From: Pempheris klunzingeri
Taxonomy: Eukaryota; Chordata; Actinopteri; Acropomatiformes; Pempheridae
Direction of reading: 5' to 3'
Assembly: GCF_042242105.1 (NCBI RefSeq)
Contig: NC_092020.1
Coordinates: forward strand, 10,590,001-10,654,000
Length of the DNA: 64,000 bases
Each line of letters starts with the position of its first letter. Within the stretch, counting starts at the first letter, position 1. The notes below the pieces were generated by a model. It was not told where the DNA came from. It did no database searches and was given only the letters and a program-made list of their open reading frames with translations. This document shows positions 17,675-45,719 of the stretch, one piece after another. Both the position numbers and the translations under genes were made by a program.

Positions 17675-17830
17675 TTGTCGCCGATCAGTACTCTGTCAAA
17701 CCGCCACCGTTTGAATCCAGACACACCAACTATAGCGACACGGTTTCAACGAGAGTTGACCTGATTGGCCAGCACGCGTGTGACGTTTCCTGACGCGGAG
17801 CACCTCCCACTCAGCATGTCGCTCCCCAAA
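17675..17830 (-). promoter_or_regulatory. Probable spdl1 promoter and non-coding first exon
   Basis: A good minus-strand donor (exon end 17674, then GTAACCAA) can splice to the acceptor immediately before the spdl1 ATG, giving a 5' UTR exon just right of 17674. Upstream on the same strand lie an inverted CCAAT (ATTGG at 17764-17768) and a CHR-like TTTGAA (17710-17715), about 50 bases apart. A TGACGTTT motif lies beyond. CCAAT plus CHR is the usual layout of G2/M cell-cycle promoters, which suits a mitotic gene. Motifs are seen; function is inferred. Confidence 0.45.
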
Positions 17831-18267
17831 GTGGGTATGAATGTGTATTTCAGGGCCCGTTAACACAGGCTCTCCGACAGCATCAGTGACCGGAAGGTTT
17901 CTAAGTAATGTGTCATAGAAAGCACAGACTTTACACAAAAAAAACAAAATAATTATGCTGCACAACACACTGTGAAATCTTCTGTACTACAGTAGCTTAC
18001 ACCACTCTACATGTTAGGATAGACGGTGGAGTGATGCAGCCACTCTCTACCTCCCAGTAAATAATGTGGATACTAATGATTCATTTAGTGTTTTTAGAGC
18101 CGTCACCAGAGCCACTGTGCACCATTTCCAGCTATAACAGTAACTTCTACACTTCTGTGGGGCAAGTATACATACTGTAACACAGCCAGTGGAAACAGAG
18201 CACATAGTTCAACACTGTCAGCAGGCTTTGAATAACATGCACATGGAACACGACTAGTTTACATCAC

Positions 18268-18273
18268 TTTAAT
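18268..18273 (-). terminator. Polyadenylation signal ATTAAA, trappc11
   Basis: ATTAAA on the minus strand about 340 bases after the trappc11 stop. I saw no AATAAA in the interval. Confidence 0.35.
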
Positions 18274-18610
18274 TTAGTTCAAATTTCATCATTTTCCATT
18301 TTCATGGATTACACTCTACCCAAATTTCCATATAGTTCACATGAGATTCATACATGATTTCCAGTGTTAAATGAACATCACTTCATCCTCCAGCTGTCTG
18401 TCATGCTCGTCGTGTCGTCACATTCACTCTGAACACGGGAAACAAACGTCTTCTGATGTGTGGTCAACAGGTGGATTTCCTGGCGTGTTCTTACACAACG
18501 CAGCGAACCAAATAGTGTTAATATTGTCACCTGTGTGGAATCATATGTCTACAACAACAGACACAATGTTGCTTTGTTTCCATATTTACAGTAAACAGCG
18601 TGCGTTCTTC

Positions 18611-32718
<14,108 letters not shown>

Positions 32719-32743
32719 CGCGCTGGTTCAACAGAAGATACTC
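32719..32743 (-). other. trappc11 5' UTR segment of the first coding exon
   Basis: A TCTCTTGCAG acceptor precedes 32743, leaving a 25-base UTR before the ATG at 32718. A separate upstream non-coding exon is therefore expected. Confidence 0.55.
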
Positions 32744-33732
32744 CTGCAAGAGACAGAGAAGCGTCACTGCTACAGAGACACATCTTTAAAGAAGTAGAAG
32801 TAGTTTAAAACACCATAGCACAGCAAGTTTATAATATGTTTCAAATGAGTAATACTTAAATAAGTAATCTATTATGACACATGAAATCATATTGGAACAA
32901 ACCCGTACAGAGTGTTTTTAAATTCAGCGGTAATTTAAACACAAGATCCCCATGGAACCAACAAACAGGAGCAGAGCCTTTGTGGAAAACAACTTGCAGG
33001 TCACAAGACCTGAAGGTTAGCAGTAGCTGAGCACAGTTGAGCTAACGAGCTGCTAGCAGAGACAGTTTACTCTACATCCCTGACTGGGGCTCACTGCAGT
33101 TTATACAGCTGCTGACACGGAGACCTTCTCATTCATGGACACGTCTGCTGTACATTCAAAAGGCGGGTGGCACGTTGTGTGTGTGTGTGTCTGTGTCTGT
33201 GTCTGTGTGTGTGTGTGTGTGCATATATACATACATACAGCTACCCAAGTAAATACATAAACACGCATCGTTCGGACGAAAGCGGAAGTGACAAGACCGA
33301 ACTCGGCTAACGCTAGCGGCACTGCTGTTGTCCTGTTAACATCCTCACTAAAGCCGTGGTTAAAATAAGTGAGATGGATAATATGTGAACTCACAGATGT
33401 ATTAAACAAGAACATACCCCAGTTGCATCACTTCACGTGAACGGGTAACGGTGCTACGTACAGCTAGCTTGGATGAGTTAGCTAGCAGAGCAGTCGGGAT
33501 GTGTATCAAGGTTAACAGTTAACTAGCGTTAGTGGGCGAGGTTGCAAATTTAACCAGCAAATAAATGTCAGGGCACGTTTAGTTTTGGGCTGTCGGGCTC
33601 CGTGTTAGCCAATTCCCAGCGCTGGTCACCGGCCGACAGCTAGTCACCGCTAGTCTACCTCGACACAGGCAGAAAGTAACAGCTAATTTAGCAGCTGATG
33701 TTGAAGCAACGATAAGCTAACCAGTTAGCTAC

Positions 33733-33830
33733 CTTTGGCACTTCCGCTTCCACTTTTCCAAATTAAAGTGCCAGCTCCCAAACTTTACTATCTATGAGTG
33801 ACTACATATGGGATTATATAACATCTGTAC
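33733..33830 (-). promoter_or_regulatory. Probable trappc11 promoter / first non-coding exon with ETS sites
   Basis: The minus strand reads GGAAGCGGAAGTG at about 33738-33750, two GGAA cores including a good GCGGAAGTG ETS/GABP site. It is followed by a possible donor (exon end 33733, GTAGCT). A second ETS-like GCGGAAGTG occurs on the plus strand at about 33282-33290. ETS-driven, TATA-less promoters are usual for housekeeping genes. An alternative donor is at 33659/33658. Placement is tentative. Confidence 0.35.
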
Positions 33831-35100
33831 ACATAGGCATATCATTATCTAAAGGCAAATGATGACAAATGGTTAAACAGTTTATATTATTCACATTTAA
33901 TTAACAGTTTATTAACTCTAATTCAGCCTTAACCTGTTGTAGAGCATCCTGAGTGCTGAAGTGAGGAAATATTAAAAGCTAAAGTGGAGTAAAATTAACT
34001 AGAATGATCATTTTATATGATAACAGCATAATAATGCCATATGTTAATATTTCTCATAAAAAGCTGTGAGTCATAGGTTAAGGTGAGGCTGCACTGGCTG
34101 CTGCCATTACTGCTATTGGAGATACAGAGTGCAGCATGCTGGGAGGATTCCTTTGTGAGCAGAGAGATCATAATGTGACTAAATATTTAACAATATAGAA
34201 TTTCTGCCGGCCTGGGGCTCAGAAACAGTGTGAGATGGGCTCTGGAGGGATGAGATTTAGAGCTCAAGATGAACAAAGCTTTTAATGAGATGCAGCAACC
34301 AGCAACATCTCAACAGGCCCAACAACTAAACACTGCAGGTTTCTTCTACTTTCTGTGGGAGAATGTCAGTGACAGAGAGTTCCGCAGGCTTAAATGAACG
34401 GAAAATGGAAAGATTGGACAGGATTGGTCTGATGGAGAGCTTCATTTAAATAAAGCTATAGCAGTACTTAAGGGTTTGAAGTCTCAAACACACATGAAAG
34501 CCTGTTTATAATCAGGAGACTGAGTCAGAATGGGAAGTGATTAAATACAAATGTTAATTCTAGTTATCTCTGTTAAGCATCTGCCCAAGGCCAAAGGCAA
34601 TTACGCATCAAGTCGGCAGAGGTAATTGGATAAAATGAGTAATCTAAGGGGTTCCTGTTGATGTGAAAATGCAACACAAGAAGGTTCATTTAAAGACAGA
34701 ATGAAGTGCATACAGAATACAAACTGATACAGGGGGGGGGGGCACAGCCACTGAGGGGCGACAGATTCAAGCTGAAGCTTCCCTGTAGCTCCTGTCTGAT
34801 GGCTCACGTGGCCAGTGTGTGTATTCACTCACTGAGCCCATTAAACATCTACTAATCATTACTGATATAAGGACATATAAGCATATAGACCTGTAGAGAT
34901 AGTTTAGGAGGAGCCTCAAATGAGTGTGTTTTTCTTCTTATCAGTTTATGGATAAAGATCCATGAGGCTGTGGTTCTACATTTTTACCAAACAATTAGAA
35001 AATGAATCAGTTTAGCTTAGAAATATAATAATTATTTTGACTGTAAATCCTTGTTCCATATGGATAATCATTTGCTAATACATGCAGTGTAAGGACCGTG
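33831..35100. other. Intergenic interval between divergent trappc11 and rell2
   Basis: AT-rich, with no ORF resembling a protein. A G-run is at 34732-34741. No RNA gene recognised. This is the space between two divergently transcribed genes. Confidence 0.6.
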
Positions 35101-35138
35101 TGTGTTGATACGTCCTCGGATGGGAGGAGGATGGAGCC

Positions 35139-35419
35139 TATAAATAAATCAGAGTGGCGCAGCACGTTTAAGTCAGTGGAGCTCAGCCGGCTCCCTCTGG
35201 GTGGACAAAGGTTAACTCCAAACTTGCAGCAGGAGTAGCCTACTGTATGGCGCAGACAGACATTTGCCCCCCAGCTTCCTGTGCCCCCCTCAGCAGACAG
35301 CCGCATCCTCGTGCTCCGGGCCGCCAGAGGACACGGAGCAGGCAGCAGGAATGGGACAGCACCTCCATCCGTCCGCAGGACACCGGGGCGGACCGGGCTG
35401 CGCCCCTGCCTGACTCAAG
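35139..35419 (+). promoter_or_regulatory. rell2 TATA box and probable non-coding exon 1
   Basis: TATAAATA at 35139-35146 stands in a GAGCC-TATAAATA-AATC context. About 250 bases of GC-richer sequence follow, ending with a perfect donor, CAAG then GTGAGT (exon end 35419). A short upstream ORF (ATG 35351, stop at 35413, 20 codons) lies inside this exon. The next downstream acceptors are at 41157 and 43238, consistent with a long first intron ahead of the rell2 coding exons. Confidence 0.55.
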
Positions 35420-38400
35420 GTGAGTATCCGCGGTACTGACTCACCCAGCGTGTAACCTTCAGGGCGCAGGTATGGTGTCACTGTGTGCTCGGCGTCATCT
35501 GCCTTCACGGAGGCAGATGACGGTGAGGTTCGGCTGTTGTTGCCTGGGTGGGGAGGATGCTGCAGTGAATCAGCGTTACTGTAGGTGATGGCTTAGAGAG
35601 GACCAGATAGAGCATGCCGTGCAGCACACGCCAAACTCCATTGAAAACTCTCGTACTTGAATGTTTTCTGACTTGCTGGAAGGTGCAGTTACGGTATAGA
35701 ATAAAACTGGAGATATTTTCGGAACTAATGGAGTCGACCACTGAATTCGGCGTCATTTGATCCGCAAATATCCACTCATGTAAATGTAACTTTAGAGATG
35801 TTTTGCATGTCACCTTACCTCTTGGCTTGGCCAGTTGCAAACCAGCTGCTGACAGGTCCAAACATTTTGGGATGACGCCTGGTGAGAGTGACACACAGCT
35901 AGAAGCCCAGCACAAAGTGAAAGAGGAAGAGAGGAGGATGGGAAGTGGAGAGGCTGTTGCCAATTAATGACCTTTGGACATGGTTGTGGATTTTTACTGA
36001 GAGACTCCAGACATCAAACGTGATCATCACAGCATGGTTTAATGTTGTGGACTGTTGGCTCTTCTCCACGAAGACTGCAAAGATCCCAGCTTTCCCACAG
36101 GAAGTTCGCCACAGATTTATCAGATGGCTCTCACGTTGTTGCTGATGTGGAGCATGCTGTAAGGCTGGAGTCATGCTCACATATTAAGCTCGAGCTATTC
36201 CTGTCTCCACTTGTTTAATTGGTGGGAGCTGTGTAAAAAGAATCCTCAGTCTTTAATGGTTATAGTGCTGTTTTACATTTTCCTTACACGAGGAACCCTT
36301 TCACACCAATATACTCACCTAGACTCATAACAGAGCCTGCTGAATGTATATACTGTCTACTCTAGCCAAAAAGAAAAGAACAAAACATGTGTAGAAAGTT
36401 AACAATGCACATTTTTCCTTAACTGACACGTCACACACAATTAGGTCCTGCGATCTGTCTTTACTTATTTCATTTTTTAAATGAAATATGAAAGTTGATA
36501 TGTTTGACCACTAGTAAAACAGAAGACATACATTGAAAATGACTATTTCTTTCCGTCTGAGGAGTAACACCCTGTTTCAGACATCCCTGCGTGATCATGG
36601 GTGGACAGCTCATGCTATGTGGAAGATAACTCGACCCTGCGCGCTGAGCAGAAGGCAAGGAAAAAACCAAGGCAGCCACAATTAAAACACTAGACAGAAG
36701 ACACACACAGCTATACACAAAACAAGTTAACCTTTCTGGACTGTGGTCACCCCCCCACACACACAGGGAGGATGGGGGCAGACATTCAGACCAGACACAG
36801 TCATAAACAGTGAGGCAAATACAAAAAACGAGGTGTATCATTCCTTTTAAGTGTGAACGATTCAGGAAAATATTTAAAGGGATAGTTGGAAATATTTAAA
36901 GGCATAGTGGAATTTGGAAAAGTTTCCATTTTTCCTTCGCACCCAAAAGGTAGACAGTGGGAGGTGGGGGCTGTAGTACGGACATTCCCAATTCTAATCT
37001 GAAGTGTTTGTCGCTGCCACTGATGAGCACTCAATGAACAGGACAGGGGCAAAGAATGAACATAATAAAGCCACATGGATCCTGAATATTTGAGGCCAGT
37101 ACTGACACAATATTTAAGCGTTTAAAACACAAGTGTCACCTAGTTGCTGTGAACACGAGGCAGTGTGTATCCAGCCTCATAATTGAATTGATAAGTGAAT
37201 TGCCATTTAATACCACTTCAAAAATTCATCTTCAGTCTAACTTAATGTTCAAAGTCCCCCCTCCCCCCCAAACACACACACACACACTGAGTGACAGGCT
37301 GCAAATTGAGGTTTTACTGTATCCTTTCATATTAGAGAGTAAGTGGAATTACTTTGAAACCAATCTACATTTACATCTATGAACCCAACATTTCTGAGTT
37401 TTTTCTGTTTCCATAGGGCAGCACGCATGACAGCTGTCTCACAATTCACCTGTGTAAAGCAATCCTTACTGCTTGAGTTGCATGACCTTACTATTAATAG
37501 CCATGGCATTATTCTTAGCGTATGCAACCTTTGTCTGGCATGTGATGGACAAATTAGAAGGAATATATCATAATTCAATAACATCCTATAGCCCTGCAGT
37601 AAATTGTACTCTTGTTACCTTTATAACGTTGCACTTTAAACATTTTGAACTTAAAACATCATGAGGGGAGTGGTGTGATGGAACATTCTGACGTTCACTT
37701 TCACTGCAGGGTTTCATTGCATCACTACAGACGCTGGTGTTCTCTGTGTCATGATGCATCTACGCTGTCAGAGATACCCGTGATGTCAAACATACACATA
37801 CACCCCCCATCTCTCCATCACTCTGCAACTCTTTTTCTTTATTTATGAGCCTATGTGGTGTACCAGTGCAGTTGTAAAGCACTGAACACACACACACACA
37901 CGTCACTGGGAGGCGGTGCTGTCGAGGTTATGATGATGCTGAGTCATCTCTCTGCGTCTTTCAGCTCTTTACTTCTTTTAGCCGTGAGTGTGTATAAGGG
38001 AGAGAGAGAGACTGAATGGGAACACATCAGCTCCTTCCTCTCAGCATCAGACTCCCAGCATGCATCTCAACCTTTATTCTGTCACATCAATTGGGAATAA
38101 TGACAAGTGATATAATCCACATCTTTTCCAGTTTTATGATGATGTCACACAAAGCAAATGCTGCTGTAAGCCGTTTAATAGACTAGCCTTCGCCCTGTTA
38201 GTGGAGAGGCCTGTGTTGGTTGGTTGGTTGGTTGGTGGGGCGCTGGTGGGACAGTGAAGTCCAGGAAGAGTAGCAGCTCCACGGAAGGCTGGAAGGCTTA
38301 TCAGACACTAACACACTGCACAGGGTTTATTACACTGTGATGCAGGACCATCCCGTTCTGGAAAGTTCTCACAGTGACAATTGTTTTATCTTCAGTCACA

Positions 38401-38801
38401 ACAAGCTCAAGTTTAACAGCAGAAGCACAGCGTTTCCCTTAATTGATCAGGAATGTTTGCTTCCAGTTAAAAAGCCAACACAGCTCCTTCCCAGTGGACA
38501 CTGTTGTGGCAAAACTTGAATCAGGTTTTTGTGTTGCTGCTGGAATACTCATGTGTCAGGAGCCCTCTGCTCCCACTGCATCAACACAGTGGTCTCATTC
38601 AAATAACTGTGGAGTGCTGTTTTGTGTCTGAACGAGGCTGAAGGCAGTATGATGCAAAGATGAGTGCTCTTAATGCTGAGTATTCAGGCATGGTAGTCTG
38701 GTGGAATTAGACTGACCTCCCCTGTAGTAGTGTCGAACAATGTGAACTTCACATTGTAGCTGTAATGGAAACTGCTCTCTCTAGTGGCTCAGAGAGAGAG
38801 A

Positions 38802-38835
<34 letters not shown>

Positions 38836-40703
38836 CCCTTATACTCTTAAACTAAACAGGAAATGGTTTTATTGTGGCTTACAGGGGGAACAGGGTTACA
38901 TTGAATGCAGAACTGTACTGAATATTTAACACCCACTAGCATAAGTATTCCATGTTGTGGACCATGTGTAGATGAGATCCTGCTGGGATGGAAATGATGT
39001 GACAACAGTGAAGCTTCAGGAGAAACAGTGCAGTGAGGAGGTGAGGGCTTTGGTCATGGTTAGATAAGAGGAAGCAAACTGTCCGTAGAGAATCTGTTGG
39101 GACTTGGAGGGTAAATATATTTGCACCCTTGGGAACTTTCCACTGTAATTATTCAATGCCAAACTGCTACTATTTGTCTTCCATTTATGGTCTTTCCTTC
39201 TCCATAATCCCTTCATGGTGGGATACTAGACTGTTGTCACTATTTAAGCATTTTGAGACAATCTACAGACAATCTAGAGACTTCTACAGAATATACAAGA
39301 ATCAATTCAGTGATGATAAATCAGATGAATAAAACTGATAAACAGGAGTGGGAGCAGATAGGAGTGATCTGAGTCTTCCGCTCACTCCCTGGGGTGTTCA
39401 GTCTGAAAGAACAAACATTAAATGACCTTACATGAGAAGGGGAAAGAGACGGCTGGGACAGAAATAAACTAAAAATGGGGTTTGGGAAAGGAAAGAGGAT
39501 TTCAGGTCTCATGGTTCATATTGTAAAGAGCAGATCCTCTAACGGTGTGTTTGAACACATGATAAACAGGTAGTGGGATTTTCAGTTATGAAGAAGATAA
39601 ATGCTGCCTAAATGAATCACCGCTATAACTACACTCCTCTCAAATTACTAGCAGTGGTAAAAATAATAACTACACTACATACATTTATTGGCAATATAAG
39701 TGGCAACGCAGACACACACACACGCACACCGAGCAAACTTTATGAAGTAGTTGTTCTCCACATTGTATTTAGAGAATAAATAGATCTACTTTTAGCAGTG
39801 GCTTAAAGCTGCATTTGTTGATTTTTGGCCATTTTGGGGCAGCACAGAAACAGTAAACCCTGACAGATTGGATGCTGACATTCACAAATTAGCACAAAAC
39901 ACAAACAGCTGAGGCTGGTGGGTCATCAGGTTTTCAGGTATTGGTCATAAACCAAAGTACTGAACAAATGTAAGTTTGATTTGATGACAGAGCTAGAGGA
40001 AAAGTCAAGAAATCACCAAAGGGATTACCGTGTATCCTGAGGGGAGCATGAATGTGTGTAACATGTTTCTCCATTCAATAACCATTCAAACATTTCAGTC
40101 AATCCCAAATATCAGCTTCAAGGTGGCACCAGGGGATTATCAAAGTCCTGAGGATCAGGTCTTGAATTGCTGCTCTAAGCTTGGTTTGTGGATTTTTTTG
40201 CCCTGGGCTGCACCTCTAATGATAACATGCAGGCTGCACAAACCCTACTTCGGTCTACGTTGTCTGGGCCGTACGCAGCCTTGGGGGACAACTGCAGACG
40301 CTACATACAGCTGACAACATTGTAAGAGATTTGTAAGGAAAGTGAAAAAGAAATGTATGTAATAAAAGATGGCAGAATCAGGAAGAGGAAGCTTTTCCTG
40401 CACAAATGTGTGTGTGTGTGTATCAGTTTAACCTGTTTACCACATGACACCACTTGTTGCATGATACAGACATACTGTGCTGCATTCAGTACACGGAGCT
40501 TATCATCTGATTCTATTTGTAATCATCATCACATCACTTGCTGCGCTTGATTTCCACCATGAATTATCACCATACATTTATTAGAACTCATAAAGATGTG
40601 TACAAATGAGCTGTGTTGAAGACATTTGGTGGACAGTGCTAATGATATGCACCACATTTTCACCACCCTGAAAATGTTTCAGAGGGAGAAGAGAAGTTCT
40701 GAT

Positions 40704-40749
<46 letters not shown>

Positions 40750-40830
40750 CGTTAATGGATGCTGATAAGCCAGCAGGAGGACAGCCCTGATAAGCTGTTA
40801 TATGTATAGTTTGTAGTCCTCACTGTGTGT

Positions 40831-40861
<31 letters not shown>

Positions 40862-43238
40862 CATGGGTACACTAGCTTTGTTTACTGTTTGCACATTCAC
40901 GATTACATGATATGCACATATCAACCTACACATAATCACATACATGTCCTGCTTGAGTCTAACACGTGATAGGCACAGTTCCTGCAAGTAAAGCAGAGAA
41001 TATATTCCAATGTGTAAACTAGTGTCCGTTTTATAGGCGTCTGCATGTTTACATGTATGTTTCCATTGTTAAGTCAATAACGATGAGGTCCTTCCTCATA
41101 TCTGTTTCCTCAGGTCCTTCTCACACACGGTCTCTGTGCCTCCTTCTTTCTCCGTAGATAGACAGAAAAGGTGGAGCACGAGGGGACCCACGCTGCACAG
41201 GAGAGGCACAGGCTGTCCACTGGGCATAGCTTAGTTTTTAGTCAGTTTGTCCACCAAATCGCAGCAGCGTTCTTCTTTTTGTCGGCACACTTAGAATTGA
41301 CCGTGCTGCTTTTTACGTGCTCAGATGTGTCCTCTGTTGGCAGACAGGAAAATGGTAAGAATGAACTATTTGTCAGCTTTCAGACATAAAGATAGATGTT
41401 AGTAGGTTACTGCTTTTTGTGAGACTCGTGCATTTGTAGGAGAGATAACAGCTTGGGCAAAGTTATGTTATGATTGGGGGTAAATGGGCCACACAGAGAC
41501 CTGCATGTTTACATGAATTCATAAATATGCATGAAGATTATTACTGCAAAAAAGAAGAAGTGATGGTAGACACAGAGTTTTGGTCAGTTTCTTGTTTTCT
41601 ACCTGTTGTTTACGTGTAAATGTTAAGGGAATGTGAAGTACAAGCAGTCTTTTTTTTAGCTACTGGGAAGTTTTAATAGCTAGTCAGCTGTGGTAGTGTT
41701 TTATTGGCAGCCTATGAAGCTGTAGTTTTACAGATCCTTTGCCATAATGAATAGTGCGCACTGCAGACTGCTCGTCTGCTTCCTTATACAGTATTTTCCC
41801 CAGCAGTGCTGGTGATAGTGTCAATGACTGGTGTGTGTTCCCAAACAAATTAGCACATAACCAAACTGCCTCAAACCAACTGACACACGGTGAGCCTGGG
41901 CGTTTCAGGTTCACGATGATCTGGGGCCCCAAGGCGGCTGCCTGCTTTGGCCTGGTTGATAATCTGGCTTTGGCCACACTGTGTCTCTGACATTGGTATG
42001 AGATTGTGTTTAAGAAAAGAAACCTACAGTTTTGTTTCTGTCAGTCCACTTGGACTGACCATGTCCCCGTCTCACCTTCACACCCCAAAACTGTGTGACT
42101 CATGTTGCAAGACCAACCATGAACTGCAGCACCGGTTCAGTGGGACATGCTTCGATTGGGGCTTTTCTGCCCTTGAACACAGAAAGCTAGCTGACAGAGC
42201 TTTGGGCTGTTCGAAGCTTAAACCAACCATTTGCATTTAAAGCTGCATAATATTCTATTTTATAATAATATTTGTTAGCTTGCTCTGTGCTAAAGTATTA
42301 TGCCATGAAGGTTTGTGACATTGACTTATTCCAAGTGCTTTGCAGAAGGTACTGTATTGGTGTGCATCAGCGTCAACATTTAAAAACAACCTGATGAAGA
42401 GGAAATAAAATCCACATAAACACAGCTGCATTCTCAATCATGCATCATCAATGCAAAATATCAATAATGGTTGCATGCTGATTCAGTGGCATTGTGCAGC
42501 AGGACACTTAAATGGTCTCCCATAAATGGTGTTTACTCCTGTACTTTTCCCATGATGACAACCCCAAAGAGCTGCAGTGAAAAAGTTGAAAAAAGAATGT
42601 TACATATTGAATTTAAGCTGGAACAGAAATCCTCCTTCTGTCGCCATTTCAGTCAAAGATGCAGAAGCGTAAAGATTTCTTAAGAAGATTCTGATAATGT
42701 GTTTGGGATGTCTTCCTCCCTTTCTCTGTGTCCCACAGACTGACTTGATGTTGACCGGTCTGCAGCAGAAGGCTAGAAGATGATTTGAACCAACCAGAAG
42801 GCCTGTATGTTTTTGACTCACACTGTATTTCTGTATTTCTTTTGGTGGACGTGTGAGATGTTACTGTATAGTTAAGCAACCACAAGTAAGGTGGCTTTAA
42901 TCTTCTTCCTCCCTCCATCACATTCTTTTTCTTTTTTCCTCACATGTACTAAACCCTCACGCTGCTATCAGAAAATCTTACACATTTCCCATGTTCCTTT
43001 TTCAGTAATTAAAATGTGTCTGATATTCACACCTTTTTTTAATAGAGCCAAATGCAGCAAAAAGGGTAAATTAACTGAAATAACTGAGACAGTTACAAAA
43101 CATGATGTCTTTTCTCACTCTGATGTCCCAGTTCTTAGATTCACATTCTCCTTTCAACAACATGTTCCCACTTGAGTAGCTGTCACTGTTCTGACAGTAC
43201 CCACAAATGATTCGATCTAATCTCTCTTTATGACTCAG
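35420..43238 (+). other. Probable rell2 intron 1, non-coding
   Basis: No convincing coding exon on either strand. Contents are simple repeats: (GGTT)n near 38216-38235, TG tracts at 38803-38823, 40709-40746 and 40826-40860, and AT-rich DNA. A candidate alternative 5' UTR exon at 41158-41354 is listed separately. Confidence 0.5.
41158..41354 (+). other. Candidate alternative 5' UTR exon of rell2
   Basis: A pyrimidine-rich acceptor (TTCTTTCTCCGTAG, ending 41157) and a consensus donor (AATG then GTAAGAAT, exon end 41354) bound a 197-base segment with no recognisable protein. Inferred from splice signals alone. Confidence 0.3.
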
Positions 43239-43252
43239 GTTGATCCTGCGTC

Positions 43253-45688
43253 ATGACTGAATTAGAAGCCTCTGGGGTGGGGGAAAATCCTCCGCCCTAC
43301 ATCATCTTTGTGGTTGTCTTCCTCTTCTTCCTCACCGGCCTGCTCGGCTTCCTCATCTGTCACTTGCTGAAGAAGAAGGGCTACCACTGCCGCACTGGAG
43401 ACATAGACGACGAAGAGGAGGAGGAGGAGGAGGAGGAGGAGGCGGCGGAGAAACTTGGAGCAAATGTAGACGGTGGGTGTAGAAAAAAAGTAGAATAGAA
43501 AAGGGGGGTGACTTTACTCGTCTCGGGGGAAACTGTTCAGCCAGTGGAAAAAACTGTATAACACTTTTATATTTTTTGCACATAAAATAACAAAACATAA
43601 CCTTTAAGTAAGAAACCAGTAATATTATCTAACAATGTAAACTTTACTGATATTGGGTTCGAACTGGGCATAGTTATGCTCAGATATGTAGGCCTATTAT
43701 AAAAATTATTCAAATTATTCTGCAAACCAATCATAAAAGAAATCTCTATTTGTGCATGGTTGTCACCCGTGGATGCATAAACAGAACTGGAGTGGGAGGC
43801 AGAGCCCCGTTCATTCCTATGAAAGTTGCTCATTGGTGTACGAAGCAAAAACAGGCCAAACCGATCAAATTCTGACAATGAAATGAAATGAGTAATTTCA
43901 GGGGGGTTGTTAGGCTCAAAAATGTTTCTGCTGACTTGCAGACATCTCTCACAGTGTAGGTCTATGAAAAAGACCCAGCTGCATCATGTGATGGACGCCA
44001 CTGTTGTAATTACAAGATTTGGCCACTACATCAAATTCTGATGGGTGCAGGACCTGGGGGCCCGTCTGTAGACCCCCGTCTCTATTGATCTTGTGCCTCC
44101 TCTTGTGCTGCCATGATTAGTGCTTCTGTGCTGTCTTTTAACCCAGCCATTTCCAGCCACTGGCAGGATTTCTGATATCAGGAGCACAGAGTAGCAAAGC
44201 CAAAACGTGCAACTGTCCAGATTGTGTTCTCATTGAGATAAAGGGTCTCTGGGGGATCACCTGAGCTTCATCAGGTCACTCAGATGATCTGGAGAACAGG
44301 CTGCAAAGCTGCACCTGTGACGTGAGGCTGAAGACGCACGGCTGAGTCAGCTGAAAGCTACGCTCGGCTCACAGGCTAAGAGCAAACGTTCAGAAGCCAA
44401 TGTTAGCTTGCAAGTCATGTCCTGTTAGAGACGGTAGTTAGCTCCTCCACAACTCCACCAGTTTTTCCTCCTTTTCCACAGTCCAAGAGAACTGAGGCTG
44501 GGTCATGTTCTTGGTCTACTGTCCACTCGGTTTGCTGCTTCCTGTTTGGTGCAGAGGAGAGCGCTCTTATTGGATGCTGGCAATGGTCATGTCATTCACG
44601 TTCACAATTTGCATTAGCCAAGACTAAAGACTAATATTAAATGTGTTTCATTTTATCAGAATGTCAAGTCAGGAAAAAGACTGTGACTTGATGACGGGAG
44701 TACGCCCCACCTCTACCAAAACTCTCATGATTTCATTCTGACATTGGAATTTTGTCCGTGACAATTAAATCGTTTGAAATGTCATTTGGTGTGAAGATGA
44801 TTATGCTGTAAGGAGAACCAGAAAGAGAAAAGATGGAAATAAAAGAAAAAGTAAAAGAAAAAAAATCTTTCCATCAGTTTCTACCTCCTTCCCACTCTCC
44901 TACAGAAATACACAAACGCTCACAAACCTATGTGGTCTTGTGTGAAGTCTGTCAAAACTGCTCTCACACGTACACAGTTATTCAAACATACGCTGACAGG
45001 CGTAATAACAGACATTGCTGTGAAGTGGAGCTGCTTAATACCAAATAAATAGTCTCAATGAAATCCGTTGACAAGCCATTCTATGGATTTAGTACAATAA
45101 CAAAGAAATGTTGGAGTTTTTCAATGTGACCTTCCATTAACCACCATTGTACCAGAGGATATTTCAAAACCTCTTATCTCTTTTTGTAAATTCCATGACG
45201 TTAGATGAATCAACCTTTAATCAGTGTTGGTTGACAGACAGTTGGGATGTTGTCTAGAAGGACTACAATATCTAAAACTGAATGGGTGTAATGTGTTGGT
45301 TGTTCTGCTGTGTTTCAGATGGGGATGACGAGAACCAGGATACAGTGGAGCAGATCCTCAAATGCATCATTGAAAATGAAGGTTAGGGCAAATATACAAA
45401 CTGTTGAATAGAATTTTGGATTGAATTAAGTGTAATTTATAGTTTATAGTTTCTCAACATAAAACTTTCCTAATCCTTTGGTTTATTCTCCTTCTTCAGT
45501 GTTATGTTTTACTGTTCTCTGCCCTACTGTCATCTGTATACTGGTGTGCAGTTTTGGGCGTTGATCCATGTGATGAATCAGAATCAGAATCAGAATTACT
45601 TTAATAATCCCCAGGGGGAAGTTGCTTTTTGTTACACACAGCTCCAAAAGAATAAGAATAAACTTCAAACACGAAAGTAATAATAATG

Positions 45689-45719
<31 letters not shown>

